64,000 nt of DNA, from assembly GCF_008084905.1 (NCBI RefSeq), contig NZ_VSFC01000030.1, positions 1,478 through 65,477 on the forward strand. The letters are read 5' to 3'. Source of the stretch: Xanthomarina maritima. Its GTDB lineage: Bacteria > Bacteroidota > Bacteroidia > Flavobacteriales > Flavobacteriaceae. The notes beneath the pieces are model-generated. The model worked only from the letters and a program-made list of their open reading frames with translations. It made no database searches and had not been told where the DNA came from. A program made the position numbers and the translations under genes. Of the stretch, positions 51,474-60,239 are shown one piece after another; the first letter of the stretch is position 1, and the number at the start of each line of letters is the position of its first letter.

Positions 51474-53675
51474 ATGTCGATAGTTGAAAAAGACTTACAA
51501 GGTGCTTTAAAAAAATATTTTGGCTTTGGTAAGTTTAAAGGATTGCAAGAACAAGTTATAAAAAGCATTTTATCTGGTCATCATACATTTGTTGTCATGC
51601 CAACAGGAGGTGGTAAATCTTTATGTTACCAATTACCTGCTTTGATGCAAGAAGGAACAGCCATTATAGTTTCCCCTTTAATAGCCTTAATGAAAAATCA
51701 AGTAGATGCCATTCGAGGCATCTCTAATGATGAAGGCGTAGCTCATGTTTTAAATTCTTCTTTGAACAAAACAGAGATTAAGAAAGTTAAAAAGGATATT
51801 GTTGATGGCATTACTAAATTATTGTATGTTGCGCCAGAATCACTTACTAAAGAAGAAAATGTCGAGTTTTTACGCTCTGTAAAAATTTCGTTTATGGCTG
51901 TTGATGAAGCCCACTGTATTAGTGAATGGGGACACGATTTTCGTCCTGAGTATAGAAACTTAAAACACATCATTCAACGCATTGGTGATAATATCCCAAT
52001 TATTGGATTAACGGCTACAGCAACACCAAAAGTGCAGGAAGATATATTAAAAAACTTAGCCATACCTAATGCAAGAACCTTTAAAGCATCTTTTAATAGG
52101 CCTAACTTATATTATGAAATAAGACCGAAAACCAAGCAAGTAGATGCAGATATTATCCGTTTTATAAAACAAAATTCTGGTAAGTCTGGCATTGTTTATT
52201 GTTTAAGTAGAAAGCGTGTTGAAGAATTAGCACAAACCTTACAAGTTAATGGTATTAAAGCTGTGCCTTATCATGCTGGATTAGATGCTAAAACTAGAGC
52301 CAATCATCAAGACATGTTTTTAATGGAAGATATAGATGTGGTGGTTGCAACTATTGCTTTTGGAATGGGAATTGACAAACCAGATGTGCGATTTGTAATA
52401 CATCACGATATTCCTAAAAGTATTGAAAGCTATTATCAAGAAACAGGTCGTGCTGGAAGAGATGGAGGCGAAGGTCACTGTTTGGCATTTTACGCCTATA
52501 AAGACATTGAGAAATTAGAAAAATTCATGTCTGGAAAACCGGTAGCCGAACAAGAAATTGGACAAGCTTTATTGCAGGAGGTTGTAGCTTATGCAGAAAC
52601 ATCCATCTCTAGACGAAAATTTATTCTTCATTATTTTGGGGAAGAATTCGATAATGAAACTGGCGAAGGTGGCGATATGGATGATAATGTACGTCACCCA
52701 AAAAAGAAACATGAAGCTCAAGATGATGTTAGGTTGCTTTTAGAAACAGTAGTTAGTACCAACGAAAAATATAAGTCTAAAGACTTAGTCAATGTGATTA
52801 TTGGGAAAGCCAATGCTCTAATAAAATCTCATAGAACAGACGAATTGGAGTTTTTTGGAAAAGGAAAAGATAAGGATAAAGGATATTGGATGGCTTTAGT
52901 AAGACAGGTATTAGTATCTGGTTATTTAAGTAAAGATATTGAAACTTATGGCGTGATTAAAATAACAGATTCTGGAAAGCAATTTATTGAAAAACCAGAG
53001 TCTTATATGATGACAGAAGATCATGTATTCGACGATTCTAGCGATGATCATATTATTACATCAGCAAAAGGAGGTGGTGTATCGGCCGATGAAAACCTGA
53101 TGAATATGCTTAAAGACTTGCGAAAAAAGAATGCCAAAAAACTAGGCGTACCACCTTTTGTTATATTTCAAGACCCTTCTCTAGAGGATATGGCTTTAAA
53201 ATATCCAATAACTATAGACGAACTAAGTAATGTCCATGGTGTTGGTGACGGGAAAGCTAAAAAATATGGAAAAGATTTTGTGCAACTGATAGCTAATTAT
53301 GTTGAGGAAAACGATATTATTCGTCCAGACGATATGGTGGTAAAATCAACAGGAAGTAATTCTGCTTTAAAACTGTATATCATTCAAAATATAGATAGAA
53401 AACTACCATTAGATGATATTGCTTCTGCTAAAGGTATGGAAATGAAAGATTTTATTAAAGAAATGGAAGCCATTGTCTTTTCTGGCACCAAATTAAATAT
53501 CAATTATTGGATTAATAATATTTTAGACGAAGACCAACAAGAAGAGATTCATGATTATTTCATGGAAGCAAAAACTGATAAAATAGATGATGCTATTGAC
53601 GAGTTCGATGGCGATTATGATGATGAAGAACTACGATTGTATCGTATTAAGTTTATTAGTGAGGTTGCTAATTAG
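51474..53675 (+). CDS. recQ: ATP-dependent DNA helicase RecQ
   Basis: This 3'-5' DNA helicase works in recombination and fork repair. Walker A is TGGGKS (44-49), the DEAH box is at 144-147 (VDEAHCISEWGHD), and the later ATP motif includes QETGRAGRDGG. A RecQ C-terminal region and an HRDC domain (KNAKKLGVPPFVIFQDPSLEDMA, YPITIDELSNVHGVGDGKA) follow. At 733 residues it is about 120 longer than the E. coli protein, because of an acidic C-terminal tail. The zinc-binding cysteines usual after the helicase core are not obvious (no Cys cluster around 375-420), as in the related Bacteroidota proteins. Confidence 0.95.
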   Translation: MSIVEKDLQGALKKYFGFGKFKGLQEQVIKSILSGHHTFVVMPTGGGKSLCYQLPALMQEGTAIIVSPLIALMKNQVDAIRGISNDEGVAHVLNSSLNKTEIKKVKKDIVDGITKLLYVAPESLTKEENVEFLRSVKISFMAVDEAHCISEWGHDFRPEYRNLKHIIQRIGDNIPIIGLTATATPKVQEDILKNLAIPNARTFKASFNRPNLYYEIRPKTKQVDADIIRFIKQNSGKSGIVYCLSRKRVEELAQTLQVNGIKAVPYHAGLDAKTRANHQDMFLMEDIDVVVATIAFGMGIDKPDVRFVIHHDIPKSIESYYQETGRAGRDGGEGHCLAFYAYKDIEKLEKFMSGKPVAEQEIGQALLQEVVAYAETSISRRKFILHYFGEEFDNETGEGGDMDDNVRHPKKKHEAQDDVRLLLETVVSTNEKYKSKDLVNVIIGKANALIKSHRTDELEFFGKGKDKDKGYWMALVRQVLVSGYLSKDIETYGVIKITDSGKQFIEKPESYMMTEDHVFDDSSDDHIITSAKGGGVSADENLMNMLKDLRKKNAKKLGVPPFVIFQDPSLEDMALKYPITIDELSNVHGVGDGKAKKYGKDFVQLIANYVEENDIIRPDDMVVKSTGSNSALKLYIIQNIDRKLPLDDIASAKGMEMKDFIKEMEAIVFSGTKLNINYWINNILDEDQQEEIHDYFMEAKTDKIDDAIDEFDGDYDDEELRLYRIKFISEVAN

Positions 53676-53782
53676 TGTCCAGTCTCGGTTACAGTTTGAA
53701 GTTTTTAATAATGATAGATTTTACAAACACGATTCCTTTGTGAATCTTTGTATTTCTCAGCGTAGCTTTGCGTAATAATTTC

Positions 53783-53838
53783 TTGTCGGTTGGAATTTAG
53801 TTTTTGGAATTTGGAATTTGTTTTTTGAAATTTCAATG
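53783..53838. repeat. Heptamer array, TTGGAAT-like units, upstream of the PPIase gene
   Basis: Eight in-phase 7-base units: TTGTCGG, TTGGAAT, TTAGTTT, TTGGAAT, TTGGAAT, TTGTTTT, TTGAAAT, TTCAATG. Two further TTGGAAT units occur at 48286-48299. The array lies between recQ and the promoter of the next gene. Confidence 0.8.
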
Positions 53839-53867
53839 TCTATAACTTCAAAAATCTAATAAGGTTA

Positions 53868-53898
53868 TTCGTTAATCGTAATTCATTCCGTATCTTTG
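53868..53898 (+). promoter_or_regulatory. Bacteroidota-type promoter of the PPIase gene
   Basis: TATCTTTG at 53891-53898 is a perfect match to the -7 consensus TAnnTTTG. TTCG at 53868-53871, 19 bases upstream, is one base away from the -33 consensus TTTG. The ATG follows 21 bases after the -7 box, so the leader is short. Confidence 0.65.
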
Positions 53899-53919
53899 CA
53901 CTTTATTAAAAAAAAGAAC

Positions 53920-54852
53920 ATGCAAGACGGTTTATACGCAAAATTCAATACCAATAAAGGAGACATTTTAGTGGCTTTAGAATACAAAAAAGTACCAGGA
54001 ACAGTAGGGAACTTTGTAGCATTAGCAGAAGGTAACATGGAAAATTCAGCTAAAGCTCAAGGAACACCATATTATAATGGGTTAAAATTTCATAGAGTCA
54101 TCCCAGATTTTATGATTCAAGGTGGTTGTCCTCAAGGAACTGGAACTGGAAATCCTGGATATAAATTTGACGATGAGTTTCATCCAGATTTAAAACATTC
54201 AGGACCTGGAGTGCTATCAATGGCAAATGCAGGACCTGGAACCAATGGCTCTCAATTTTTTATCACACATATCGAAACCCCTTGGTTAGATAACATGCAT
54301 ACCGTTTTTGGACATGTAGTTGAAGGACAAAATGTGGTTGATACGATTGCTCAAGGTGATGAATTAACAACTTTAGAAATTGTTAGAGTAGGAGCAGATG
54401 CTGAAGCATTTAATGCTATTGAAGCTTTTAGAACCTTTGAAGGTGCTCGTGAAAAAAGAGTAGCTGCAGAACGTGAAGCTAAAAGAGCAGAATTAGATAA
54501 ATTAGCAGTAGGTTTTGAAGAAACCGAAAGTGGTTTACGTTATCAAATACTTCAAAAAGGAACAGGAAAAAAAGCAGAAAAAGGACAAACAGTTTCTGTA
54601 CATTATAAAGGGCAATTGCCAGACGGAACAGTATTCGATTCGTCATACAAACGCAAACAACCTTTGGAATTTCCAGTAGGAGTTGGTCAAGTAATCGCTG
54701 GTTGGGATGAAGGGATTCAATTATTAAACGTTGGAGATAAGGCCAGACTAGTTATACCTAGTGATTTAGGGTATGGCAGTCGTGGAGCAGGAGGAGTGAT
54801 TCCTCCAGACGCAACCTTGATATTTGATGTAGAGTTGATGGGAGTCTCGTAA
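53920..54852 (+). CDS. Fused cyclophilin-FKBP peptidyl-prolyl isomerase
   Basis: The 310-residue enzyme joins two unrelated prolyl isomerase folds. Residues 1-160 are a cyclophilin ([35 protein letters not shown]). Residues about 205-310 are an FKBP ([47 protein letters not shown]). A charged helix ([18 protein letters not shown]) links them. The start at 53920 gives [14 protein letters not shown]; an upstream TTG lies in the promoter and is rejected. There is no signal peptide, so it works in the cytoplasm as a folding helper. The domain fusion is common in Bacteroidota. Confidence 0.93.
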   Translation: MQDGLYAKFNTNKGDILVALEYKKVPGTVGNFVALAEGNMENSAKAQGTPYYNGLKFHRVIPDFMIQGGCPQGTGTGNPGYKFDDEFHPDLKHSGPGVLSMANAGPGTNGSQFFITHIETPWLDNMHTVFGHVVEGQNVVDTIAQGDELTTLEIVRVGADAEAFNAIEAFRTFEGAREKRVAAEREAKRAELDKLAVGFEETESGLRYQILQKGTGKKAEKGQTVSVHYKGQLPDGTVFDSSYKRKQPLEFPVGVGQVIAGWDEGIQLLNVGDKARLVIPSDLGYGSRGAGGVIPPDATLIFDVELMGVS

Positions 54853-54890
54853 TTTTCAATAGTAAATAGTAACAAAAAGTAAAAAAAATC

Positions 54891-54917
54891 GTCTCATTTA
54901 TAATGAGACTTTTTTTT
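54891..54917 (+). terminator. Intrinsic terminator after the PPIase gene
   Basis: An 8-base stem GTCTCATT/AATGAGAC (54891-54898 with 54902-54909, loop TAT) is followed by a run of T (54910-54917). It lies 38 bases after the stop codon. Confidence 0.9.
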
Positions 54918-54954
54918 ACTCGTTATTTTCTTATAACCATTCAATCAAATCAAA

Positions 54955-55653
54955 ATGGCAACTAAAACTTTATTATTTACTTTTTTACTATTAGCAATTG
55001 CTACAAGTTGTTCAAAAAATATTGATTATTCTCAAGAACATATTAATCAAACTTCAGGACGCTACCTATTCAGTCCAGATGAGGTTGTTGATGTGTATTA
55101 CGATAGTAATAAATTGTACCTAAAGTGGCGAGGAGCCGAAAAGCTAGAACCTGTCGTTTTAGATGAGCATACTTTTTTTGTAGCAGATATGTATAAAAAA
55201 CTGCGTTTTGTTCAACAGCCAGAAACTAAAAAATATTACTTATCAATTATTCCTGAAGATGAAAATGCACCATTAACTTACGATTATTTAAAGGTTTCAG
55301 ATTCATTTAAAACGCCAAGCATGTATTTACAAAGTAAGAATTATTCAAAGGCTTTAGAGGGGTTTTTAGAAATTAAAAAACAGGATTCTACTAGTATTTT
55401 TATAGAAGAAGGTGAAATTAATGAATTAGGTTATGAGAAACTAAGAAAAAAAGAATTTCAAGATGCCATTGAAGTATTTAAAATAAATGTGGCTTTATAT
55501 CCTGATAGCGATAATGTGTATGATAGTTTAGCTGATGCTTACTTAAGACATGGAGATAGTTTACAAGCATTTAATAATTATACCAAAGCATTAGAATTAA
55601 ACACTGGGAATAAGAGAGCTAAGAAATTTATTGAGACATATAAAAAGAACTAG
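54955..55653 (+). CDS. TPR-containing lipoprotein
   Basis: The 232-residue protein has a lipoprotein signal peptide with the lipid-attachment Cys at 19 (LLLAIATSC). The middle part is beta-rich (about 30-120) and of unknown type. The C-terminal 100 residues hold about three TPR helical pairs (KALEGFLEIKKQD, DAIEVFKINVALYPDSDNVYDSLADAYLRHGD, AFNNYTKALELN), which bind other proteins. It is likely anchored at the periplasmic face of a membrane. It follows the terminator of the PPIase gene and has no close neighbours. Confidence 0.85.
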   Translation: MATKTLLFTFLLLAIATSCSKNIDYSQEHINQTSGRYLFSPDEVVDVYYDSNKLYLKWRGAEKLEPVVLDEHTFFVADMYKKLRFVQQPETKKYYLSIIPEDENAPLTYDYLKVSDSFKTPSMYLQSKNYSKALEGFLEIKKQDSTSIFIEEGEINELGYEKLRKKEFQDAIEVFKINVALYPDSDNVYDSLADAYLRHGDSLQAFNNYTKALELNTGNKRAKKFIETYKKN

Positions 55654-55771
55654 AATTAAGGTTTTTAAATATTTTAAACAAGTAAGCAATTCAATAGAAG
55701 TACTTTTTTTATGTCTCAATGTAAATGGTATGTGAAATTTGATTAACTTTTATCAAACTTAAACCAACCAC

Positions 55772-57004
55772 ATGAAAAACCTATGCTTATTAAGTGTAGC
55801 TTTATTACTCTCTTCTGTTTCTAATTCACAGGAACGGTTTTTAACTATTGCATCAAAAGACTCTATAAATAACCTGCCTAAATTTAAAACCAGTTTGGGT
55901 GTTAATATGAAGCTCAATGGCTATTATGATGTTTTTGGTGGCTTAAATGAATCTGAAACTTTTAACGTTGGAATGATTAATGTTTTCGGAACAGATGATT
56001 CCAGTAGTTTGCATGTAGATTTATACCAATCGCAAATAAATTGGACCTCTCATTTTGTTTTAGAAAATGGGAAGGTTCTAAAAGCTGTTCTAGAAACAGA
56101 TTTTTGGGGAGGTAATGGACATATGCGATTAAGAAAAGCTTATATCGAATCTGTACATTGGCAAGTTGGACAAACATGGAATAATTTTGGGGATGAAGAT
56201 TTATGGCCAAATATTATGGAATGGGAAGGACCCCCTTCTGGAGTTTGGTTAAGAACACCACATGTTAAATATACGAATACCTTTAAAAATCATAATTGGA
56301 TCTATCAAATAAGTTTAGAAGCTCCAATTACAGATTATAATCGGTATGATGAGTTAGAACCTTTGGTTGAAGAAACAAATCAAACTACTCCAGATCTAAC
56401 CTTTGCTGTGTCTTATAAAAAAGATTGGGGACATATTAGAGCTGTGTCTCTACTTAGGAGCGTTCGATATAAACTAGAAGGAGATACAGACAACTTTATA
56501 GGTTATGGTTTTGGGTTAAGTGGCATTTATAAGGTATCTCAAAACAATTTTCAATTTCAAATTACTGGAGGAAAGGGTATTACTGCGTATCTAACTACCA
56601 TAACTGGATTAGGTTATGATGGTTATCCAACAAGTAATAATTCGTTTGAAGCTACACCAGCTCTAGGAGGTTGGATGTCTTACGAATATTATTTCTCTAA
56701 AAAATGGCATAGTAATTTAGTTATTGGTTATACAGAATTTCATTTAAAAGATATGCAACGATTTATCCTTACTGAAAATGACCAATTTCCAGAGGTTTAT
56801 TTAAATGGAGATGTAGAACATAGCCATTATTATGCATTATTTAATGTGATGTACGATTTGTTAGATCGATTAACCTTTGGCTTAGAATTAGATTATGGCG
56901 TAAAAAAACTAAAAACTAAGGGAACTGTTGAAAATGTTCTTGTGGACGATGTTATTTCTAGAAATGCTATGCGTATTAGTTTCGGGTTTATGTTTTACTT
57001 TTAA
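55772..57004 (+). CDS. DcaP-like outer-membrane porin
   Basis: The 410-residue protein starts with a signal peptide (MKNLCLLSVALLLSSVSNSQ). The DcaP family features follow: a short periplasmic lead, then barrel strands with KLNGYYDVFGG, RKAYIES and the hallmark GQTWNNFGDEDLWPNIMEWEGPPSG. It ends in aromatic residues (ISFGFMFYF), the normal signal for outer-membrane insertion. DcaP porins let small acids or drugs across the outer membrane. It is a single gene between the TPR lipoprotein and a convergent barrel gene. Confidence 0.82.
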   Translation: MKNLCLLSVALLLSSVSNSQERFLTIASKDSINNLPKFKTSLGVNMKLNGYYDVFGGLNESETFNVGMINVFGTDDSSSLHVDLYQSQINWTSHFVLENGKVLKAVLETDFWGGNGHMRLRKAYIESVHWQVGQTWNNFGDEDLWPNIMEWEGPPSGVWLRTPHVKYTNTFKNHNWIYQISLEAPITDYNRYDELEPLVEETNQTTPDLTFAVSYKKDWGHIRAVSLLRSVRYKLEGDTDNFIGYGFGLSGIYKVSQNNFQFQITGGKGITAYLTTITGLGYDGYPTSNNSFEATPALGGWMSYEYYFSKKWHSNLVIGYTEFHLKDMQRFILTENDQFPEVYLNGDVEHSHYYALFNVMYDLLDRLTFGLELDYGVKKLKTKGTVENVLVDDVISRNAMRISFGFMFYF

Positions 57005-57071
57005 AAAGAATAATAACAGAGTAAAACAACTATTTTAATTAAATGGCCTGTTTTAATTTAATTTTTAAAAA

Positions 57072-58148
57072 CTAGAACGCTTCTCCAATTCTAAAATAAA
57101 CACCCCAATCGTCTTTACCAACTGCAGCATCAATACCTATATTAATTTTTTCTTTTTTAAAAGCACGATATCGATATCCAATACCAACTCCAGGTAATAG
57201 TTCACCATCAAAATCTTCGTTATCAGATCCAAAAAGCGTGGCTATACCGGCAAACCCAACAACACCCATACGTTTTGCAAAATTTAAACGATATTCACCT
57301 TGAAGTGCAATTACTGTATTGCCACGATACTTGCCTTCAGAATACCCTCTAATATCATTGCCTCCAACAACCGTTTGTTGTTCAAAGGCAATGTTACCTA
57401 ATCCAATTGTACTTGAAAAACGAGCGGCCAAGACATCTTTTTGATCTCTCATGGCAAAATATTGGTTGTAGTCAGCTTTTATTTTGTTGGCCTTTGCTTC
57501 ATTTCCAAACCACTCGGCAAAAGTTATCCATTTAGCTTTAATCTTTTTTCCTGTGGTAGGATAATACACATCGTCTCTAGTGTCATATAGAGCATTAAAT
57601 TCCAAACCATTAGTTGTTGTTGTTGTGGTTTTATCAGCAATATTGTCTTCAAAAACTGTATCGTAATTAGCATACGTATAGGTTATACCGCCATATAATT
57701 TAGTAACTATTTTTCTTTGAATACCAATGCTAAAAATGGTGGCATTTGTTCCATAGTTATAGAATTCTGAACTATTAAATTCCTCTACAAAAAATTGTGA
57801 ATTAAGGTCTCCAATTGCAAGAAACAGTGTTCCACGCCACTTATCTTCATTAAAATAAACCTTATTGAATATGCCTATAAAGTATGATTTGTTAGTTGTA
57901 TATACACCAGCAGCGCCAGATAAGGATTTAGGCGAAATGGTATCCTGCTTATTTGTTCGATACATAACCATTGGAATAGCTCCAAACATAAACTTCACAT
58001 TTCGGTTATAACTTAAAAACGGCATCACTGTGAAGTCTACATTTTTCATATCAACTTTTTTATTAAGGCTATCAGTTGTTTGGGTTTGCGCCTCGGATAA
58101 AAGTGAAATGAAACATACAAAGACTAATAAGATATAGTTTTTAATCAA
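57072..58148 (-). CDS. BamA/TamA-family (surface antigen D15-like) outer-membrane protein
   Basis: The 358-residue protein has a signal peptide ending near LSEAQ and an outer-membrane barrel without POTRA domains. The conserved VVGGNDIRGYSEGKYRGN block is the VRGF/Y-type motif of the Omp85 family, and the chain ends with a barrel strand closed by Phe (VYFRIGEAF). Small, POTRA-less members of this superfamily are seen in Bacteroidota, often with unknown role. It is convergent with the DcaP-like gene. Confidence 0.82.
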   Translation of the reverse strand: MIKNYILLVFVCFISLLSEAQTQTTDSLNKKVDMKNVDFTVMPFLSYNRNVKFMFGAIPMVMYRTNKQDTISPKSLSGAAGVYTTNKSYFIGIFNKVYFNEDKWRGTLFLAIGDLNSQFFVEEFNSSEFYNYGTNATIFSIGIQRKIVTKLYGGITYTYANYDTVFEDNIADKTTTTTTNGLEFNALYDTRDDVYYPTTGKKIKAKWITFAEWFGNEAKANKIKADYNQYFAMRDQKDVLAARFSSTIGLGNIAFEQQTVVGGNDIRGYSEGKYRGNTVIALQGEYRLNFAKRMGVVGFAGIATLFGSDNEDFDGELLPGVGIGYRYRAFKKEKINIGIDAAVGKDDWGVYFRIGEAF

Positions 58149-58236
58149 AATAAATTAAATATTAAAAGAGTTATTAAAATAAGTTTGTAATAAGTGTTAA
58201 TGTTTGAATCTCAAATTTAACATTAATTTATTAATT

Positions 58237-58977
58237 CTATTTTTCAATTGAAGGCGTTTCAACTTCTTTGTCTTTTTTGTTTTTTCCACTACCAATAGGT
58301 ATACCAATTCCTAAATATACAGACCTGTTATATTGTTTGCCTTCAGCGTCATTTTTATTAATATTAACCAAGCCATAATAATATTTTAAGTTTATATTCA
58401 TTCCCATATTAGTTAAAATCTTATAATTAACACTAGCCATTAATCCAGCATCTAAAGCGGTGGTTTGGTCTTTAATATCTAACTTATAATTTAAATCTTC
58501 TTTATCTTTAACTTTATTTGTAAATACATCATGAGCTTTATATCTTAAACCAAGCATAGTACCTAATCCACCATAAAAATGGTTGCCAAGCTTTCGTTTT
58601 ATAACTAAAGGCACATTAAAATAATTAATTTTTCGTTGTATCGATCCACCTTCAAAAGCAGCATCTAAATCAGCATCATTTAAACTGTAAACAGCAATAT
58701 CTTCAGCTCCCATAGTAGATTTTACAATAACTCCTGTGTTAAAAACCCATTGTGGATTTTTTTTAATATTGATATCGAAATAAAATCCTAAATAAAAATT
58801 AGGGCTGGTATTAGAAGAAATACCTTTTAAACTTGAAAAATCGGCTCCTCCATCTAAACCAAATTCTATGTTTTCTGAGTTTAGTTTATCTCCAAATAAA
58901 AGGGATATTAATACTTGTGAATGAGTTTGGTAGCCTGAAAACAAAAGTATTATCAGGAGAATAGAATGTTTTTTCAT
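58237..58977 (-). CDS. Outer-membrane beta-barrel protein, PorT-like
   Basis: The 246-residue protein has a signal peptide (ILLIILLFSGYQTHSQ) and strands resembling an eight-stranded OMP_b-brl barrel (GLDGGADFSSLKG, NFYLGFYFDIN, FYGGLGTMLGLRYK, SVYLGIGIPIG). It is similar in plan to PorT-family proteins, whose member PorT acts in type IX secretion; this does not prove that role here. It ends 6 bases after the glycine-zipper gene, so the two are co-transcribed. Confidence 0.75.
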   Translation of the reverse strand: MKKHSILLIILLFSGYQTHSQVLISLLFGDKLNSENIEFGLDGGADFSSLKGISSNTSPNFYLGFYFDINIKKNPQWVFNTGVIVKSTMGAEDIAVYSLNDADLDAAFEGGSIQRKINYFNVPLVIKRKLGNHFYGGLGTMLGLRYKAHDVFTNKVKDKEDLNYKLDIKDQTTALDAGLMASVNYKILTNMGMNINLKYYYGLVNINKNDAEGKQYNRSVYLGIGIPIGSGKNKKDKEVETPSIEK

Positions 58978-58983
58978 AGATTA

Positions 58984-59478
58984 TTATTTTACCGTATATC
59001 CTTTCCCTTCCATACATGCTGAAAAAGCTTTGTTATAATCCTCACTCATAGCTTTTTCTTGACTTGCAGCAGCCTGATTGTTGTGTTGTTGCTGTTTTTG
59101 GTCGCCAGCAACTTTTGCTCTTCTACCTCTTAAAGCACCAACAACGGCTCCAATAGCTGCACCTTCTCCAGCATCTCCAGCAATGGCACCTATAGCTGCA
59201 CCAGCAGCTGCTCCACCTGCAGCTCCAACAACGGCTGTTCCGTCAGGAGATTTATCTACTTGAGCAGCTTGAACCTTTGTAGGATTCATTGGATCAAATC
59301 CGGTTTGATTCATTGCCCATTTGTAACAAGCAGCTTCATCCGCATCTTGAGTCGCTTGATCTTGATTGTTTGCAGGAAAAACAAATAATCCTAAACTGGA
59401 AGCTATGGTTTTGTTTTGAGCTTGAGCTACATAAGTAAAGGTAAGAGTAAGTATGAATGTAAATATGATTTGTTTCAT
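58984..59478 (-). CDS. Glycine-zipper (YMGG-like) secreted protein
   Basis: The 164-residue protein has a signal peptide ending near AQAQ and a central glycine zipper (GAAGGAAAGAAIGAIAGDAG and AAIGAVVGALRG) that can insert in membranes as helices. The C-terminal half is polar and Gln-rich. The two Cys (C51 region and near the C-terminus in SACMEGKG) could pair. It lies between the barrel gene and the SnoaL-like lipoprotein, in one operon. Its role is unknown. Confidence 0.82.
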   Translation of the reverse strand: MKQIIFTFILTLTFTYVAQAQNKTIASSLGLFVFPANNQDQATQDADEAACYKWAMNQTGFDPMNPTKVQAAQVDKSPDGTAVVGAAGGAAAGAAIGAIAGDAGEGAAIGAVVGALRGRRAKVAGDQKQQQHNNQAAASQEKAMSEDYNKAFSACMEGKGYTVK

Positions 59479-59496
59479 GTTGTAAAATGATTAAGT

Positions 59497-59994
59497 TTAT
59501 AATTCGATCGGGTTAAAGAAAATATAGCCTAATTGTTCCAGAACATCTGCTTCATTATAGAAGGTATAGCTTTTTATGATTTTATTGTTCTCTATCTGAT
59601 AAATAGAATTAGCCCAAATAATAGCAGACCCTTTATTACCTTTATAGTCAATTTTTAACTCAGCCCAGTTAGAAACCCAATCTCCTTGATTGTCTCCGGT
59701 TGTAATTTTTAAGGCTGCATTTCTAGATTTATCGTAATGGATTTTTTTATATAAATGTTCAACATTGTTTTTCCAATTAGTTATGGCTTGTTGTTTGTTG
59801 ATGGTATCTCCATAAGATGGCCCTAATCCTAAGTATTTTTCATCTAGATATAAATCCATAGCATCAAAATCTATACTCTCGACTGCTGAAACATATTTCT
59901 CGATTAGGTCTAGGTTTTTTTCTGAATTATCTGCTTCAGAAGAACAACTCATTACAAGAGTTATAGTGATTAAAACTAAAATTATTTTTTTCAT
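59497..59994 (-). CDS. SnoaL/NTF2-like lipoprotein
   Basis: The 165-residue protein has a lipoprotein signal with Cys at 17 (LVMSCSS). The mature part fits the small NTF2/SnoaL alpha-beta barrel (EKYVSAVESIDFDAMDLYLDEKYL, SNWAELKIDYKG, KIIKSYTFYNEADVLEQLGY), which often binds small hydrophobic ligands. No clear catalytic residues are seen. It is the first gene of the small minus-strand operon of envelope proteins (59994 to 58237), with spacers of 18 and 6 bases. Confidence 0.78.
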   Translation of the reverse strand: MKKIILVLITITLVMSCSSEADNSEKNLDLIEKYVSAVESIDFDAMDLYLDEKYLGLGPSYGDTINKQQAITNWKNNVEHLYKKIHYDKSRNAALKITTGDNQGDWVSNWAELKIDYKGNKGSAIIWANSIYQIENNKIIKSYTFYNEADVLEQLGYIFFNPIEL

Positions 59995-60239
59995 CTTTAT
60001 AAAATTAAATAGAATTTTAAAGTAGGTACTAAGATATATATTTCTTTGTATTTATACATTATAGTTAATATTTATCTATTTAAAATTTAACACCGTCTAA
60101 AGACTACATATATAATTATATTTTTTTGATGTTTTTATATGGATAGATAATGATACCTTTATGCCATAAGAAATTTGATATGGTTAATAATACAAAATCT
60201 CATCGACTAAAAATTAGAAGAGATAAGTGTTTTAGGAAT

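Noticed and set aside
59078-59263. Open frame opposite the glycine-zipper gene
   Set aside because: Its Ala/Pro-rich translation is the antisense of Gly/Ala codons in a real gene.
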